A DNA stretch of 64,000 bases from Allomyces macrogynus ATCC 38327 (lineage: Eukaryota; Blastocladiomycota; Blastocladiomycetes; Blastocladiales; Blastocladiaceae). Each line of letters starts with the position of its first letter. Within the stretch, counting starts at the first letter, position 1. Below the pieces are notes generated by a model. That model worked only from the letters and a program-made list of their open reading frames with translations. It had not been told where the DNA came from and searched no databases. The stretch spans positions 407,780-471,779 of the forward strand of contig GG745352.1 of assembly GCA_000151295.1 (NCBI GenBank), in the 5' to 3' direction. Both the position numbers and the translations under genes were made by a program. Of the stretch, positions 21,609 to 30,830 are shown piece by piece.

Positions 21609-23969
21609 TCAGCTCTCCGCTCCCCTCTCTGAGTCGTCCACTGCGGGTACTTCCTCCTGACGCTCTTCGCCCTGGGCCGCCTGCTCACGCGGTGCGGCCT
21701 TGCGCGCGACCACGGCATCGACCTTAACACTTTCCACGTCGTCCACTTGCTGTCCATCCCGCTTGGCCGCCACTTCAACCCGCTGTGCAGCCTCGCGCAC
21801 AACCACGGCATCGGCCTTGTCATTCTCAGATTCGTCCACTTGCTGTCCTTCGCGCTTAGCCGCCGCTTCCACGCGCTGCGCAGCCTTGCGCGCGACCGCC
21901 GCCGCCTGGAGCGCATTCGCCTGTGCGACTGCGGCATCAGCCTTGGCCTGCGCGATCTTGGCCAAGTCGGCACTCGCCTTGGCATGCGCCGCGAGCTTGG
22001 CCGCCGATTCGTTCGTCTCATCGTTCTCGGACTTGGCCACAGCCGCCGCGGCTGCCGTATCGCCATCACCGGTGCCCGCGGCCGCGAGTTCCGCGGCCAG
22101 CGCGGCCACGTCCTTCTTGGGCTTGACTGGACGTACTTTGGCCGCGTCGGGCCGCGCGACGGCCGGGTCAGCAGCGGCGTGCTTGTTCGAAGCCGCGACA
22201 ATCGCGGCCGCGAGCGCCGACAAGTCCGCAGCCGCCTGGTCCTTGGGCGGCGCGGCCTCCACCTCCTCGGCCTCCGACTCGTCGACGCCGACCTTGGGTT
22301 TTGGGATCGGATGCTTGGCGCGCAACGCGCCGTCGCCCGACAACTCCACCGGGTTTGGCAATTCGCCCTTGCCCTTGGGCACGACCACCTGGTCCGGACT
22401 CGCCGCGACCGGCACGTCCTCCTGTTCCTTGGCCGGTGCCGCCGCCGCCGGGGCCGGTGCCTTTTTGACGACTTCCGACTCGGGCGCGGTCCCAACGCCC
22501 CACCACGGCACGTTCGCGACACTGCGCCAGCCCGGGCACTCGCCCGAGTCCGCGGTCGCGAGCGTCGTCCCGCCGAGCGCTCGGGCAACTCGGAATACGA
22601 AATGAAGTGTAAGGATGAGGAAAGAATGGAGTTGCGTCGTAGAGGGGTCGGTCGGGTCGAATTGATCGTTATAGTTCAGGGGGGGGTGTTTGAGGGGGCA
22701 TGGGAGGTGGGGTGGTGTAATTGCGGGAAGAGATGGAGAAAGCGGAGGACCTTGCTTTGAATAAGTACAGTGGGNNNNNNNNNNNNNNNNNNNNNNNNNN
22801 NNNNNNNNNNNNNNNNNNNNNNNNNNNNNNNNNNNNNNNNNNNNNNNNNNNNNNNNNNNNNNNNNNNNNNNNNNNNNNNNNNNNNNNNNNNNNNNNNNNN
22901 NNNNNNNNNNNNNNNNNNNNNNNNNNNNNNNNNNNNNNNNNNNNNNNNNNNNNNNNNNNNNNNNNNNNNNNNNNNNNNNNNNNNNNNNNNNNNNNNNNNN
23001 NNNNNNNNNNNNNNNNNNNNNNNNNNNNNNNNNNNNNNNNNNNNNNNNNNNNNNNNACCGCTTGAGGAGGGCGGTAAACTGGCTCGGGGACCATTCGGCG
23101 TGCGGCAGCGCGACGTGCTCGTCCCAGAGGAACAGGTAGTCGTAGAGCTGCACCACGTCCGGCGTCAAAAAGCGTTTCGCGAACCAGTACTTGCCCTGGC
23201 CCGCGGCGCGAATCGCCGTGCACTCGTGGTAGGCGGGGCCCACGGCATCGACCCACGCCGGGGTTGGGTCGTCGCCGGGTGCGTCCGTGTGGAAAAGGAC
23301 TACGTCGAGCCCTTCGGCACGGAACTTGGTGATCAGTGGGGCGACCGTCTTGCGCACGGACTTGGTCACGACAAGGGCGAGCAGACCGAGTTTGCGCGTG
23401 AGCGCTGGGGTGCGCGGAGATTGCTTGGTCGCGAGCGGGGTCAGGTTGCCGGGTTCGCGCGCGAGCGGGCGCAGGATGCGGTCCGTCGAGAGGGCAGCGG
23501 ATGGGAGCGGGTCGTCGTCGTCGTCTTCCTCTTCGTCGTCGTCGCCTTCAGCGTCATACTCGCCATCGTCACCAGTCAACTTTGCGCGCTGCTGGGCGTC
23601 GGATGCGGCGTCGCCCGCCGCGACCGCTGCTGCCGCCTTGGCCTTGTCGAGTCCAACTTGACCCGCTGCCGCGGCCGCGGCGGCCATGGCAGCACCACGG
23701 TCGGCAGCATCGTCGTCGTACGCGTCAAATTCGAACGCCAGCCCCGCGGCAGCACGCGGCGCGCGGTCTTCGACAGCGTCACGGATCGCGGCGGCAGCAG
23801 CTGCAGCTTCGGGATCGAGACGCGTCTCGGGCGCGGGATTGCGCAGAGCGAGCAGAACAAGTACGAGCAGTGCAAGTAGAATGAGAAGCGTCAAAGAGCG
23901 CGGGCTGGCAGCGGGACCGCCGCGTGCGGCGGCCGGCGGCTTGGTGCGCCAGGCGGGCAACTGGTCCAT
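21609..23969 (-). CDS. DUF707 type II membrane protein (interrupted by assembly gap)
   Basis: ATG is at 23969 and the stop near 21609. The protein starts with a short Pro/Ala tail and a strong signal anchor (LTLLILLALLVLVLLALRN, about residues 26-44). An Ala/Asp-rich stem with an acidic EDDDDDP run follows. The luminal domain reads LALVVTKSVRKTVAPLITKF, VVLFHTDAPGD, GKYWFAKRFLTPDVVQLYDY and LFLWDEHV, which match the DUF707 family (plant WWFAKRFLHPDVV...YDYVFLWDED). Part of the domain is lost in the N-gap at 22775-23056. After it an exon resumes near 22590 with GECPGWRSVANVPWW, preceded by an apparent intron with AG acceptor. The C-terminal ~220 residues are an Ala/Lys/Asp-rich, probably coiled-coil low-complexity tail. 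DUF707 members are glycosyltransferase-like; the enzyme activity is unproven. Confidence 0.75.
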   Translation of the reverse strand: MDQLPAWRTKPPAAARGGPAASPRSLTLLILLALLVLVLLALRNPAPETRLDPEAAAAAAAIRDAVEDRAPRAAAGLAFEFDAYDDDAADRGAAMAAAAAAAGQVGLDKAKAAAAVAAGDAASDAQQRAKLTGDDGEYDAEGDDDEEEDDDDDPLPSAALSTDRILRPLAREPGNLTPLATKQSPRTPALTRKLGLLALVVTKSVRKTVAPLITKFRAEGLDVVLFHTDAPGDDPTPAWVDAVGPAYHECTAIRAAGQGKYWFAKRFLTPDVVQLYDYLFLWDEHVALPHAEWSPSQFTALLKRXXXXXXXXXXXXXXXXXXXXXXXXXXXXXXXXXXXXXXXXXXXXXXXXXXXXXXXXXXXXXXXXXXXXXXXXXXXXXXXXXXXXXXXXXXXXXXXHCTYSKQGPPLSPSLPAITPPHLPCPLKHPPLNYNDQFDPTDPSTTQLHSFLILTLHFVFRVARALGGTTLATADSGECPGWRSVANVPWWGVGTAPESEVVKKAPAPAAAAPAKEQEDVPVAASPDQVVVPKGKGELPNPVELSGDGALRAKHPIPKPKVGVDESEAEEVEAAPPKDQAAADLSALAAAIVAASNKHAAADPAVARPDAAKVRPVKPKKDVAALAAELAAAGTGDGDTAAAAAVAKSENDETNESAAKLAAHAKASADLAKIAQAKADAAVAQANALQAAAVARKAAQRVEAAAKREGQQVDESENDKADAVVVREAAQRVEVAAKRDGQQVDDVESVKVDAVVARKAAPREQAAQGEERQEEVPAVDDSERGAES
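22775..23056. other. Assembly gap (282 N)
   Basis: A run of N inside the DUF707 gene removes part of its conserved domain and at least one splice junction. Confidence 1.
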
Positions 23970-24424
23970 GGTGCGGTGGAGAGGTGATCTGGCCAGTGTT
24001 GGTCCCGGTGCCGTTGGTGAATGGTGACGGCGGGTCGTTTTGGTGGGAGAGTCGTGTCTTGGGTGTCGTTCGTGTGTTCAGCGGGAAGGAATCCGCGTGG
24101 GACTTGCGTGACTTCCAAGGTACGTCTCCCACCAAATAATCTCACATTTGACATGCCACCCCCGATCAATTTTGGCTGCGGTTTACTTCCAGCCGCAAAA
24201 TGCAAGACCAGCTTGCTTCTCCACATTTGTCGTCATTGCCGCCTTCGTTTCCCCTTCGGCCAATGCAATCGACTGCCTCGTCGTGGATCACCAACGCCAG
24301 CAACTGAGAAGCGCGCAGCGACCATCAACTCCCATCAACTTGACGGTCACGACTCGTCGACTTTGCTCCGGGACAATTCCAGTTGCCCTCGCACTTCGTG
24401 CTCCCTCACTTGCACGCCTCGGCC
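23970..24424. promoter_or_regulatory. Shared divergent promoter region
   Basis: A 455-bp spacer separates the DUF707 start (minus) and the GT62 start (plus), both Golgi-type proteins. It contains CAAT-like text (CCAATGC near 24260) but no clear TATA box. Confidence 0.3.
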
Positions 24425-25953
24425 ATGGCGACCAACATCCCACTCCTCACGCCGTCACCCGCACCGCGAGCTGCGCCAGCAGCCAACTCGACGCGATGGT
24501 GGATCCTGTTGCGCAACCACGCCGAGCAGCACCGTCGCGCACTCGGGCCCGTGCGCACGGCACTTCTTGCGCTAGCCCTCGTCGTGATCGTCATCTTCCT
24601 GCTGCTGCCGCCGTCCGCCAACAACGACGCGCCAACACGGCGCGACCCGACGCTTGCGCACGCGCCTTCGGGAAAGATGCACTCGCCCGCGGGCGTCGTC
24701 GGTGCCGCACTGCAGAACTTGCAGGCGCGGATCTCCAATTTTCCAACGCCGGGATCAAGCGATAACGTACCGGCACCGACTTCGTCCCCCGATCCGGTCG
24801 TCACGTCGCCACCACCCCCACCTCCACCATCCGCCCCGGCCGTGTTCCAGTCCGTGACTAAAGGTCCGCACCTGAAGCGGACCCGATTCGCGCGCACGGC
24901 CGCGCCTCTCTGGACGCGTTCCGACGCCCCGGCTGATCCGTCACGCGCCCGCACGGCCGCTGGTATGCCGCTGCTCGTCCTCGTGGCCATCAAGGACCGC
25001 GAATCCTACGGCCGGTGGCGGTCCTTCGAGGACCTCGCGACCATGATCATGGGTTCCCTCCCAGACCCGGGAATGACGACGCTCGCCGTCCTCATTTCCG
25101 CGGCCGACGAGTACGCGTCGGTCGTGTACCGGATCGAGGCCATGTCTGCGCTCTACGGGTTCGCGCAAATCGACGTCTACAAGGTGCACGACGCGGCGTA
25201 CTTTGCGCACTTGGACTTGAAAGTCGCGCGGGAGCGGCGGCACGACGATATCGTGCAGGTCCCACGGCGGCGGCGGATGGCCGTGTTGCGCAATACGCTG
25301 ATGAGTGCGGCCATGGACATGGTGTATGAGAAGGTCCTGTGGGTGGATGCGGATGTGGTTGGGATTCCGAATTTGCTGGCAAAGAAGGCCATGGAGAGCG
25401 GGCGGGATATTGTCGTGCCCGCGTGTTTCCAGGGGAATTCGTACTATGACTGGAATACGTTTGTTGGTACGTTTGGTGGACATTTCCCGGGTGGAAAAGA
25501 TCGCTGACAACGGATCTCCATCCAGGACGGCGCACGACGCCGGGACCAAACGAGGCGGTCCCGCGGCTCGACGGCACGTTGCCACCCGGCAAGACGCTGT
25601 ATGTGCCGCGACACGTTCCGGGCGAGGCGTGGCCGCTGTCGGACGCGCGGTTTGCCGACCAGGAGTGGGTTGAGCTCACGTCGGTGGGCGGGACGTGTGC
25701 TTATTTTCGCCGCTTGGGTTCTGGCTTGCAGGTGATCGAACGCTCACCGTCGGACGTGGCATCCCTAGGGCTCATGATGTCGGCCGACGTGGTGCATGCT
25801 GGCGTCACGTTTGGTATCTACAATGTGGTGGGCGACACGTGGGACGGCAGTGAAGGGTACGACGCGATCGAGACCGAGTCCGTGTGCTTCGTGGCCGCGC
25901 GGATTGGCAAGAAGTGCTGGGGTTTGCCGAGCATGCGCATCCAGCACTCGTAA
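24425..25953 (+). CDS. GT62 mannosyltransferase (Anp1/Mnn9/Van1 family)
   Basis: Two exons, 24425-25466 and 25526-25953, with intron 25467-25525 (GTACGT...TCCAG, phase 1), give 489 aa. It is a type II Golgi protein: cytoplasmic tail, signal anchor at about 42-62 (RTALLALALVVIVIFLLLPP), then a Pro-rich stem. The catalytic part has RRRRMAVLRNTLMSAAMDM, then VLWVDADVVGIPNLL with the DxD motif at about 308-310, VPACFQG and YYDWNTFVG across the splice. GGTCAYFRR and FGIYNVVGDTWDGSEGYDAIETE follow. All are GT62 landmarks. These enzymes extend the alpha-1,6-mannan backbone of N-glycans from GDP-mannose. Confidence 0.88.
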
Positions 25954-26681
25954 GAGGGGGCGCTGGTCGGTCGGTTGGCCGGCAGCTTGGCGCGACAGCT
26001 GCAATAGACGCGACGATGGGGGATGATCATTTGCCATCATTTCTTGGAAGCGCGAGACGCGCCGAGACGCGTGCAAGAGCGAGAGACAGGTGAGATTGCG
26101 CTGGCTTGTTCTGAGTTCAGCCAGAGGAGCTTTCGAAGAGCCGAGTCGGTGACACGTGCCGTTGACGTCGTAAAGATTCGAAATCAAGCGGTACCGCCGC
26201 CAGCTGCTGCATAAGCCACGTCCGGGGCCAAGTCGCCCAAAATTGCCAGCCTGGCGCTGACTTTTTCATTTTCGTTTTCGAGGATTTTGCAGTGCATCTT
26301 CCTGCACTCGCCGACTTGACTCCGACCACACCACACGGCCACGCCTTGATTGATCAACTCACATTTCCGTGCTGCGCGCAACGACGATGGCGCCCCGCTG
26401 ACGTTCACTTATCCACCCGCTCCACCAACGGTGCCCCACGCGGACCACAGCGTAATCAATCGCGCCAGCGACGACCACGCCGAGAACGAACCCCGCTCCA
26501 CCATCCGTCCCGCCGCGCCGCTCTGCCGCCTCGCATCCGACCCGACGCGCCGGCGCGCTGGGCCCACGCGCGAACGATCAAGTCTCTCGGCCCTTAATTC
26601 TTCCTCAAAAGCCGCGCGGCCCGCCCCGGTTCTTGCACACTCCTCCCCACCTCATCAACCGCGCCAACCCAGCACGCAACC
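25954..26681. other. Intergenic
   Basis: 3' region of the GT62 gene and 5' region of the phosphoglycerate dehydrogenase gene. No supported ORF; the last 100 bases are C-rich, like a leader. Confidence 0.4.
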
Positions 26682-28205
26682 ATGTCCAAGCAGCAGCAAC
26701 CGCAACCGCAGCAGCAGCAGACGACGCGCCCCGCAACAGCGCCGATTACCGTGACCGCGCTCGCCGATGCCGACGTGGCCGCGCAGGCCGCCGCCGCCAT
26801 TCTCGAGCGCCGCGCGTCCGGGTGTGCGGGCGACGCGCGCGCGTCCGGCACGTCGACCCCGACCGACGAAACGAGGCGGCAGCTCACGATTGCGCCCGCG
26901 GCCGCAGCCGCCGCGCTCCTGAACGGCACCATCACGGCCGCGCAAAACAGCAAGCGCATGCTGCACCGGTTCGACCAGTCGGAAGTCAAGGTGCTCTTGC
27001 TCGAAAACGTGTCGCCGGTCGCCGTGCAAACGCTCGAGGCCGCTGGGTTCCAGGTCGAGACGTTGAAGGGCGCTTTGTCCGAGGACGAATTGATTGCGCG
27101 GATTGGCGACGTGCAAGTGCTCGGCATCCGGTCCAAGACGCATGTTACTGCCAAAGTGCTCGAGGCCGCGCGCCGGCTGCTCGTGATTGGCTGCTTCTGT
27201 ATCGGGACCAACCAGGTCGACTTGCACGCGGCCTCGCTGCGCGGTGTCGCCTGCTTCAACTCGCCCTATGCCAACTCGCGGTCCGTGGCCGAAATGACGA
27301 TTGGCAATATTGTCGCGCTGGCCCGCCAGTTGCCCGACCGCAACCGCGAAATGCACCAGGGCATCTGGAACAAGGTCTCGGCCAACTGCTACGAGATTCG
27401 CGGCAAGACGCTCGGCATCGTCGGGTACGGCCACATTGGCGCGCAGCTGTCGGTGCTCGCCGAGGCCATGGGCATGCGCGTCGTCTTCCACGACCTGCAG
27501 CAGATCATGGCGCTCGGTTCCGCGCGGCAACTGCGGTCGCTCACGGACCTGCTCACGGCCGCCGACTTTGTCACGCTGCACGTTCCCGAAACCCCCGAGA
27601 CCAAGAACATGATTGGCGCCAAGGAACTTGCGCTCATGAAGCCCGGCAGCTACCTGATCAACGCGTCGCGCGGGACCGTCGTCGACGTGGACGCGCTCGC
27701 GGCCAGTCTCAAGTCGGGCCACCTTGCTGGCGCGGCCGTCGACGTGTTCCCTTCCGAACCCGCCAAGAACGGGCCCAACTTCCAGTCGCCGTTGCTCGGG
27801 TGCCCGAACACGCTCCTCTCGCCGCACATTGGCGGGTCGACCGAGGAGGCGCAGCGCGCGATCGGGCTCGAAGTGTCGCGCGCCATGGTGACCTACGTGA
27901 CCGAGGGCACCTCGCAGGGCGCCGTGAACGTGCCGGGCATCACGCTGCGCAGTCTGTCGGCGGCCAACCCGTTGACCGTGCGCGTGACCAACATTCACAA
28001 GAACGTGCCTGGTGTCCTCAAGAAGATCAACAAGCTGCTGTCGCACTTTAACATTGAGCGGCAAACGTCCGAGTCGCTCGGGCCCGTGGCCTACTTGGTG
28101 GCCGATGTCACGCTTGAGGAGGGCAAGCTCGAGGAGGAGCTGCGCATCATTCACCAGGGGATCTCGACGATCGAGGAGAACATTCTCAGTCGCGTCTTCT
28201 ACTGA
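26682..28205 (+). CDS. D-3-phosphoglycerate dehydrogenase (Ser3/Ser33 type)
   Basis: Single-exon, 507-aa protein. A Gln/Ala-rich N-terminal extension of ~95 residues is followed by the conserved core starting at VKVLLLENVSPVAVQTLEAAGF. Motifs are GCFCIGTNQVDL, the NAD-binding GIVGYGHIG (about 246-253), INASRGTVVD with the substrate Arg, VDVFPSEP, and LSPHIGGSTEEAQ with the catalytic His near 382. The C-terminus is an ACT regulatory domain (VRVTNIHKNVPGVLKKINKL), so serine feedback is likely. It oxidises 3-phosphoglycerate in the first step of serine synthesis and may also reduce 2-oxoglutarate, as the yeast enzymes do. It feeds the C1-THF synthase found downstream. Confidence 0.97.
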   Translation: MSKQQQPQPQQQQTTRPATAPITVTALADADVAAQAAAAILERRASGCAGDARASGTSTPTDETRRQLTIAPAAAAAALLNGTITAAQNSKRMLHRFDQSEVKVLLLENVSPVAVQTLEAAGFQVETLKGALSEDELIARIGDVQVLGIRSKTHVTAKVLEAARRLLVIGCFCIGTNQVDLHAASLRGVACFNSPYANSRSVAEMTIGNIVALARQLPDRNREMHQGIWNKVSANCYEIRGKTLGIVGYGHIGAQLSVLAEAMGMRVVFHDLQQIMALGSARQLRSLTDLLTAADFVTLHVPETPETKNMIGAKELALMKPGSYLINASRGTVVDVDALAASLKSGHLAGAAVDVFPSEPAKNGPNFQSPLLGCPNTLLSPHIGGSTEEAQRAIGLEVSRAMVTYVTEGTSQGAVNVPGITLRSLSAANPLTVRVTNIHKNVPGVLKKINKLLSHFNIERQTSESLGPVAYLVADVTLEEGKLEEELRIIHQGISTIEENILSRVFY

Positions 28206-28846
28206 GCAGAGTGGGTGGTGGTGATTTGCTCTTGTCAATATTTTGGGCTGGATTTGTGATTGTTCTTGCTCTTTTGGCGCCGTTGTTCGGCCGCAAATTC
28301 CCTTGGCTGCTTGATTTCCTCTTGGCGGGGCCGCGCGCTCCTCCCGCCTTTCGACCCGTTGTCCATTTTCCTCGTTGTCGGTTCGTGCGTGCTTTGTCGA
28401 CATAAAATTGATTTAGCGAATGGACTCCTGACATGCTTTTTGTGTCTCCAACGTTCCCTGAGACGGTGTGGCTCGAAAACAATCATGAACAGGGCAGAAG
28501 GACGGCATCATGAATCACAAACGACGCACGTCTTTGACAATCATGATCGGCAACTCGCTCAACACTTCGCGCAACCGCATCCGCTCATGCTGCGAAACCA
28601 TGATTGCTTGCGGGTGAACCACCGTCAGCGCGAACCGTGTCGAGCAAGCTTTGAACGCGAGCGCCATGAATGATCAACGCAATGACGCGACTCCAAGTCC
28701 TCCTCACATAAATACGCGACGGCCGCTCGCGAGCAGCGGCGAGCTCGCCTTTTGTGATTCTTCCAGCACACTGCGACAGACGAGCGCGACATTATATCCT
28801 CTCCAACTCCGCGACAACCAACACGGCCGCGATTTCCACGCACACC
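28206..28846. other. Intergenic
   Basis: T-rich 3' flank of the dehydrogenase, then a less GC-rich stretch leading into the next start. No supported ORF. Confidence 0.4.
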
Positions 28847-29391
28847 ATGGGCAAAATCATCTGGTCCATGTGGGGCCATTACATGGGCTTGACGACCGCC
28901 GCGTGTGCGTTCTTCTCCACCCAGTCCAGACGCCAGAGCGGGTGCTCACACTCGCACCTCTGTAGGTCTCATCGACGGCGGTTTCCTCGCCCTCGCCTTC
29001 TCCTGGCCGTCGCTCGACATAGTCCGAAAGCATGTGCCTTCCTTCAACGCTCTTCTCATCCATCTCTCGCTCGCCCCTTTCTCACCTCGTTTCGCGATGT
29101 AGAACCCTCCCCATCCTTTACCGCCCACTCTCCATCCCCGGCGTCGCCGCCATCGGGCTCGGTCTCCTCGCACTGGCCGTCGAGCAACTCGGCGTCTGCG
29201 CGCGGTGTCCCAACGCTCTCAAGTTCTTCCTCTACCTCGTCACGGCCCTCGTTGCGGGACTGCAGTTCTCGTGCGTGATTGGTGCGCAGTTTGCGGTCGT
29301 CACGGCGATCGTGTACTTGCGCGCCGCCGTCGCAGGGGAAACAACCGAAGAGAAGAGCGCAAGGGATCGCGTCGGGCCGGCCAAGGTGTAG
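28847..29391 (+). CDS. Small four-TM membrane protein
   Basis: Three exons are inferred: 28847-28904, 28966-29008 and 29103-29391, for 129 aa. The joins use GTGCGT...TGTAG and GTCGCT...TGTAG and keep frame. The second donor is the least certain. The protein begins MGKIIWSMWGHYMGLTTAAC and has about four hydrophobic segments (LIDGGFLALAFSW, VAAIGLGLLALAVEQLG, FFLYLVTALVAGLQFSCVIG, QFAVVTAIVYLRAAVAG), then a charged tail. The N-terminal GK-IW-W-LT pattern recalls a small uncharacterised fungal four-TM family, but this rests on memory only. Location and role are unknown. Confidence 0.6.
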
Positions 29392-29768
29392 CGGGCGGTT
29401 TGTGTCGGGCAAGCTGGTCTCGCTGTGGCGCACGGTCGCGGGCGAGGAGGAAGAGGGGGGCTGTACATTTTGTGTCGGGATTTATACCAAACCGGGTCGA
29501 GCAACCCGTTTCTTTCGTCCTTTTTGGTTCAATCCGGGCCTCTGTTGCTGCCAAAGGAACCAGTTCTGAAATGGGAGCGATGGCAGTCTCCCATTTCTGT
29601 CATGATCTGCGTTCCCACGAACCCATGTGCACATCAGTCGATCACAGTCGCGCAACCTGTCGCTTCTGGCAGCCTTTCTACATCTCCTTGCCTCTTTGAC
29701 ACGCTGCAACCTCCGTGCTCACCCCGCGTTCTGCCCCGCATTCTACCCCGACCAACCAACCAACCATC
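29392..29768. other. Intergenic
   Basis: Spacer before the SAM-domain gene. It ends with CCAACCAACCAACC just before the ATG; no supported ORF. Confidence 0.35.
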
Positions 29769-30519
29769 ATGTCCAGCAGTCTCGCCAGCAGTGGCACACG
29801 CTCACGCACGTCAAGCACCGCTTCGGGCGCCGGCACCTGGACCAGCGACGACGTGGCGTCATGGATTCGCGCGCTGCAATTGCCCTTGCCCATCGAATCC
29901 AAGCTGCTCGCGCACGTCTACGACCACAACATTGACGGCACGCGGCTCGTCGGTGTCGCCACCGCGGACCTGGTCGCTGGCGCGGGTCTCCCGCGCGTCT
30001 GGGCCGACGTGGTCGTCGCGCATGTGCGCACGCTGCGGCTGTCGCGAGGTGCATTCTTCTGCGCCGCGTGTACGAGCGCATGGATGGAGAGTTGACGCCG
30101 GCTCAATTCGGATAGCGGCCGTGCCCATGGACGAAACGACGGCGTTGCACCTGTCGCTGCTCGCGGACCTGACGGCCGGATTGGATGCAGTGCGCGACGC
30201 GGCGGTCGCTGCGGCGGTGGATGCGGTTGACGTGAAATTACGCGAGGTTGAGGCCGCGGTCGTCGCCAAAGTGGACGCGTGGATAGCAGACGCGACGGCC
30301 GAATTGGCGCGGATTGTTCGGGACGAAGTCAAGACGGGGATGCGCGTCACGCAGCTGAACCGTGACGAGGTCAAGGCTGGTCACGGACTACTCCATGCGG
30401 GCCAGGGTCGTGGCGGATTGCTGGATGGGCGTGTATCGGCGGATTTTCGGGAGGGGCTCGGTGTGGGGATTGTGTTGGTGCTACTTCTGATGCTCCTGGC
30501 GCGACAGGTCTTTGGGTGA
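29769..30519 (+). CDS. SAM-domain protein with C-terminal membrane anchor
   Basis: Two exons, 29769-30048 and 30116-30519, with intron 30049-30115 (GTGCAT...GATAG, phase 1), give 227 aa. Residues ~22-92 form a sterile alpha motif (TWTSDDVASWIRALQLPL, HVYDHNIDGTRLVGV, LVAGAGLPRVWADVV). A helical, Ala/Asp/Glu/Val-rich coiled-coil region follows (LSLLADLTAGLDAVRDAAV through DEVKTGMRV). The last ~20 residues are a hydrophobic tail (VGIVLVLLLMLLARQVFG), suggesting a tail-anchored protein with its SAM domain in the cytosol. An alternative exon near 30380 could replace the tail with a different frame, so the anchor depends on the ORF read here. No orthologue is recognised. Confidence 0.65.
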
Positions 30520-30671
30520 TGGGTAGGGACGCTGCCCGTTTCCGAGCTCAACCTTCAAGTTTGAATTAGTACCGTGGGAGACAATATATTACGTCGTGCA
30601 GCGCGAGCACCTTTACCGAAGTGACGGTTGGGCAACGCGTTCACAACAAAAGCAAAGCTGGGTTCGTCGTG

Positions 30672-30774
30672 TCTTGAAGTGACTTGGCAAGCGAACATGA
30701 GAGTGACTGGGACATGGAGATGACTTGGAAATGGAGGTGACCCGAACTTTGGCGGCATGGAAATGGTATAAAAT
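30672..30774 (+). promoter_or_regulatory. TATA box and short direct repeats upstream of F-box/LRR copy 2
   Basis: TATAAAAT at 30767-30774 lies 57 bases before the ATG at 30831. Just upstream, GTGACTTGGCA, GTGACTGGGACATGGAG, ATGACTTGGAAATGGAG and GTGACCCG are spaced by about 17-26 bases, an imperfect array that could be an activator site. Confidence 0.4.
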
Positions 30775-30830
30775 TAGACCCACACACGAACTAGTCCCTC
30801 CCCTCTATCTCTCCCTCGTCGTTCCTTGCC

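Noticed and set aside
26655..28403. 582-codon minus-strand frame opposite phosphoglycerate dehydrogenase
   Set aside because: Antisense of a confidently identified gene; Arg/His/Gln-rich translation typical of a shadow frame.
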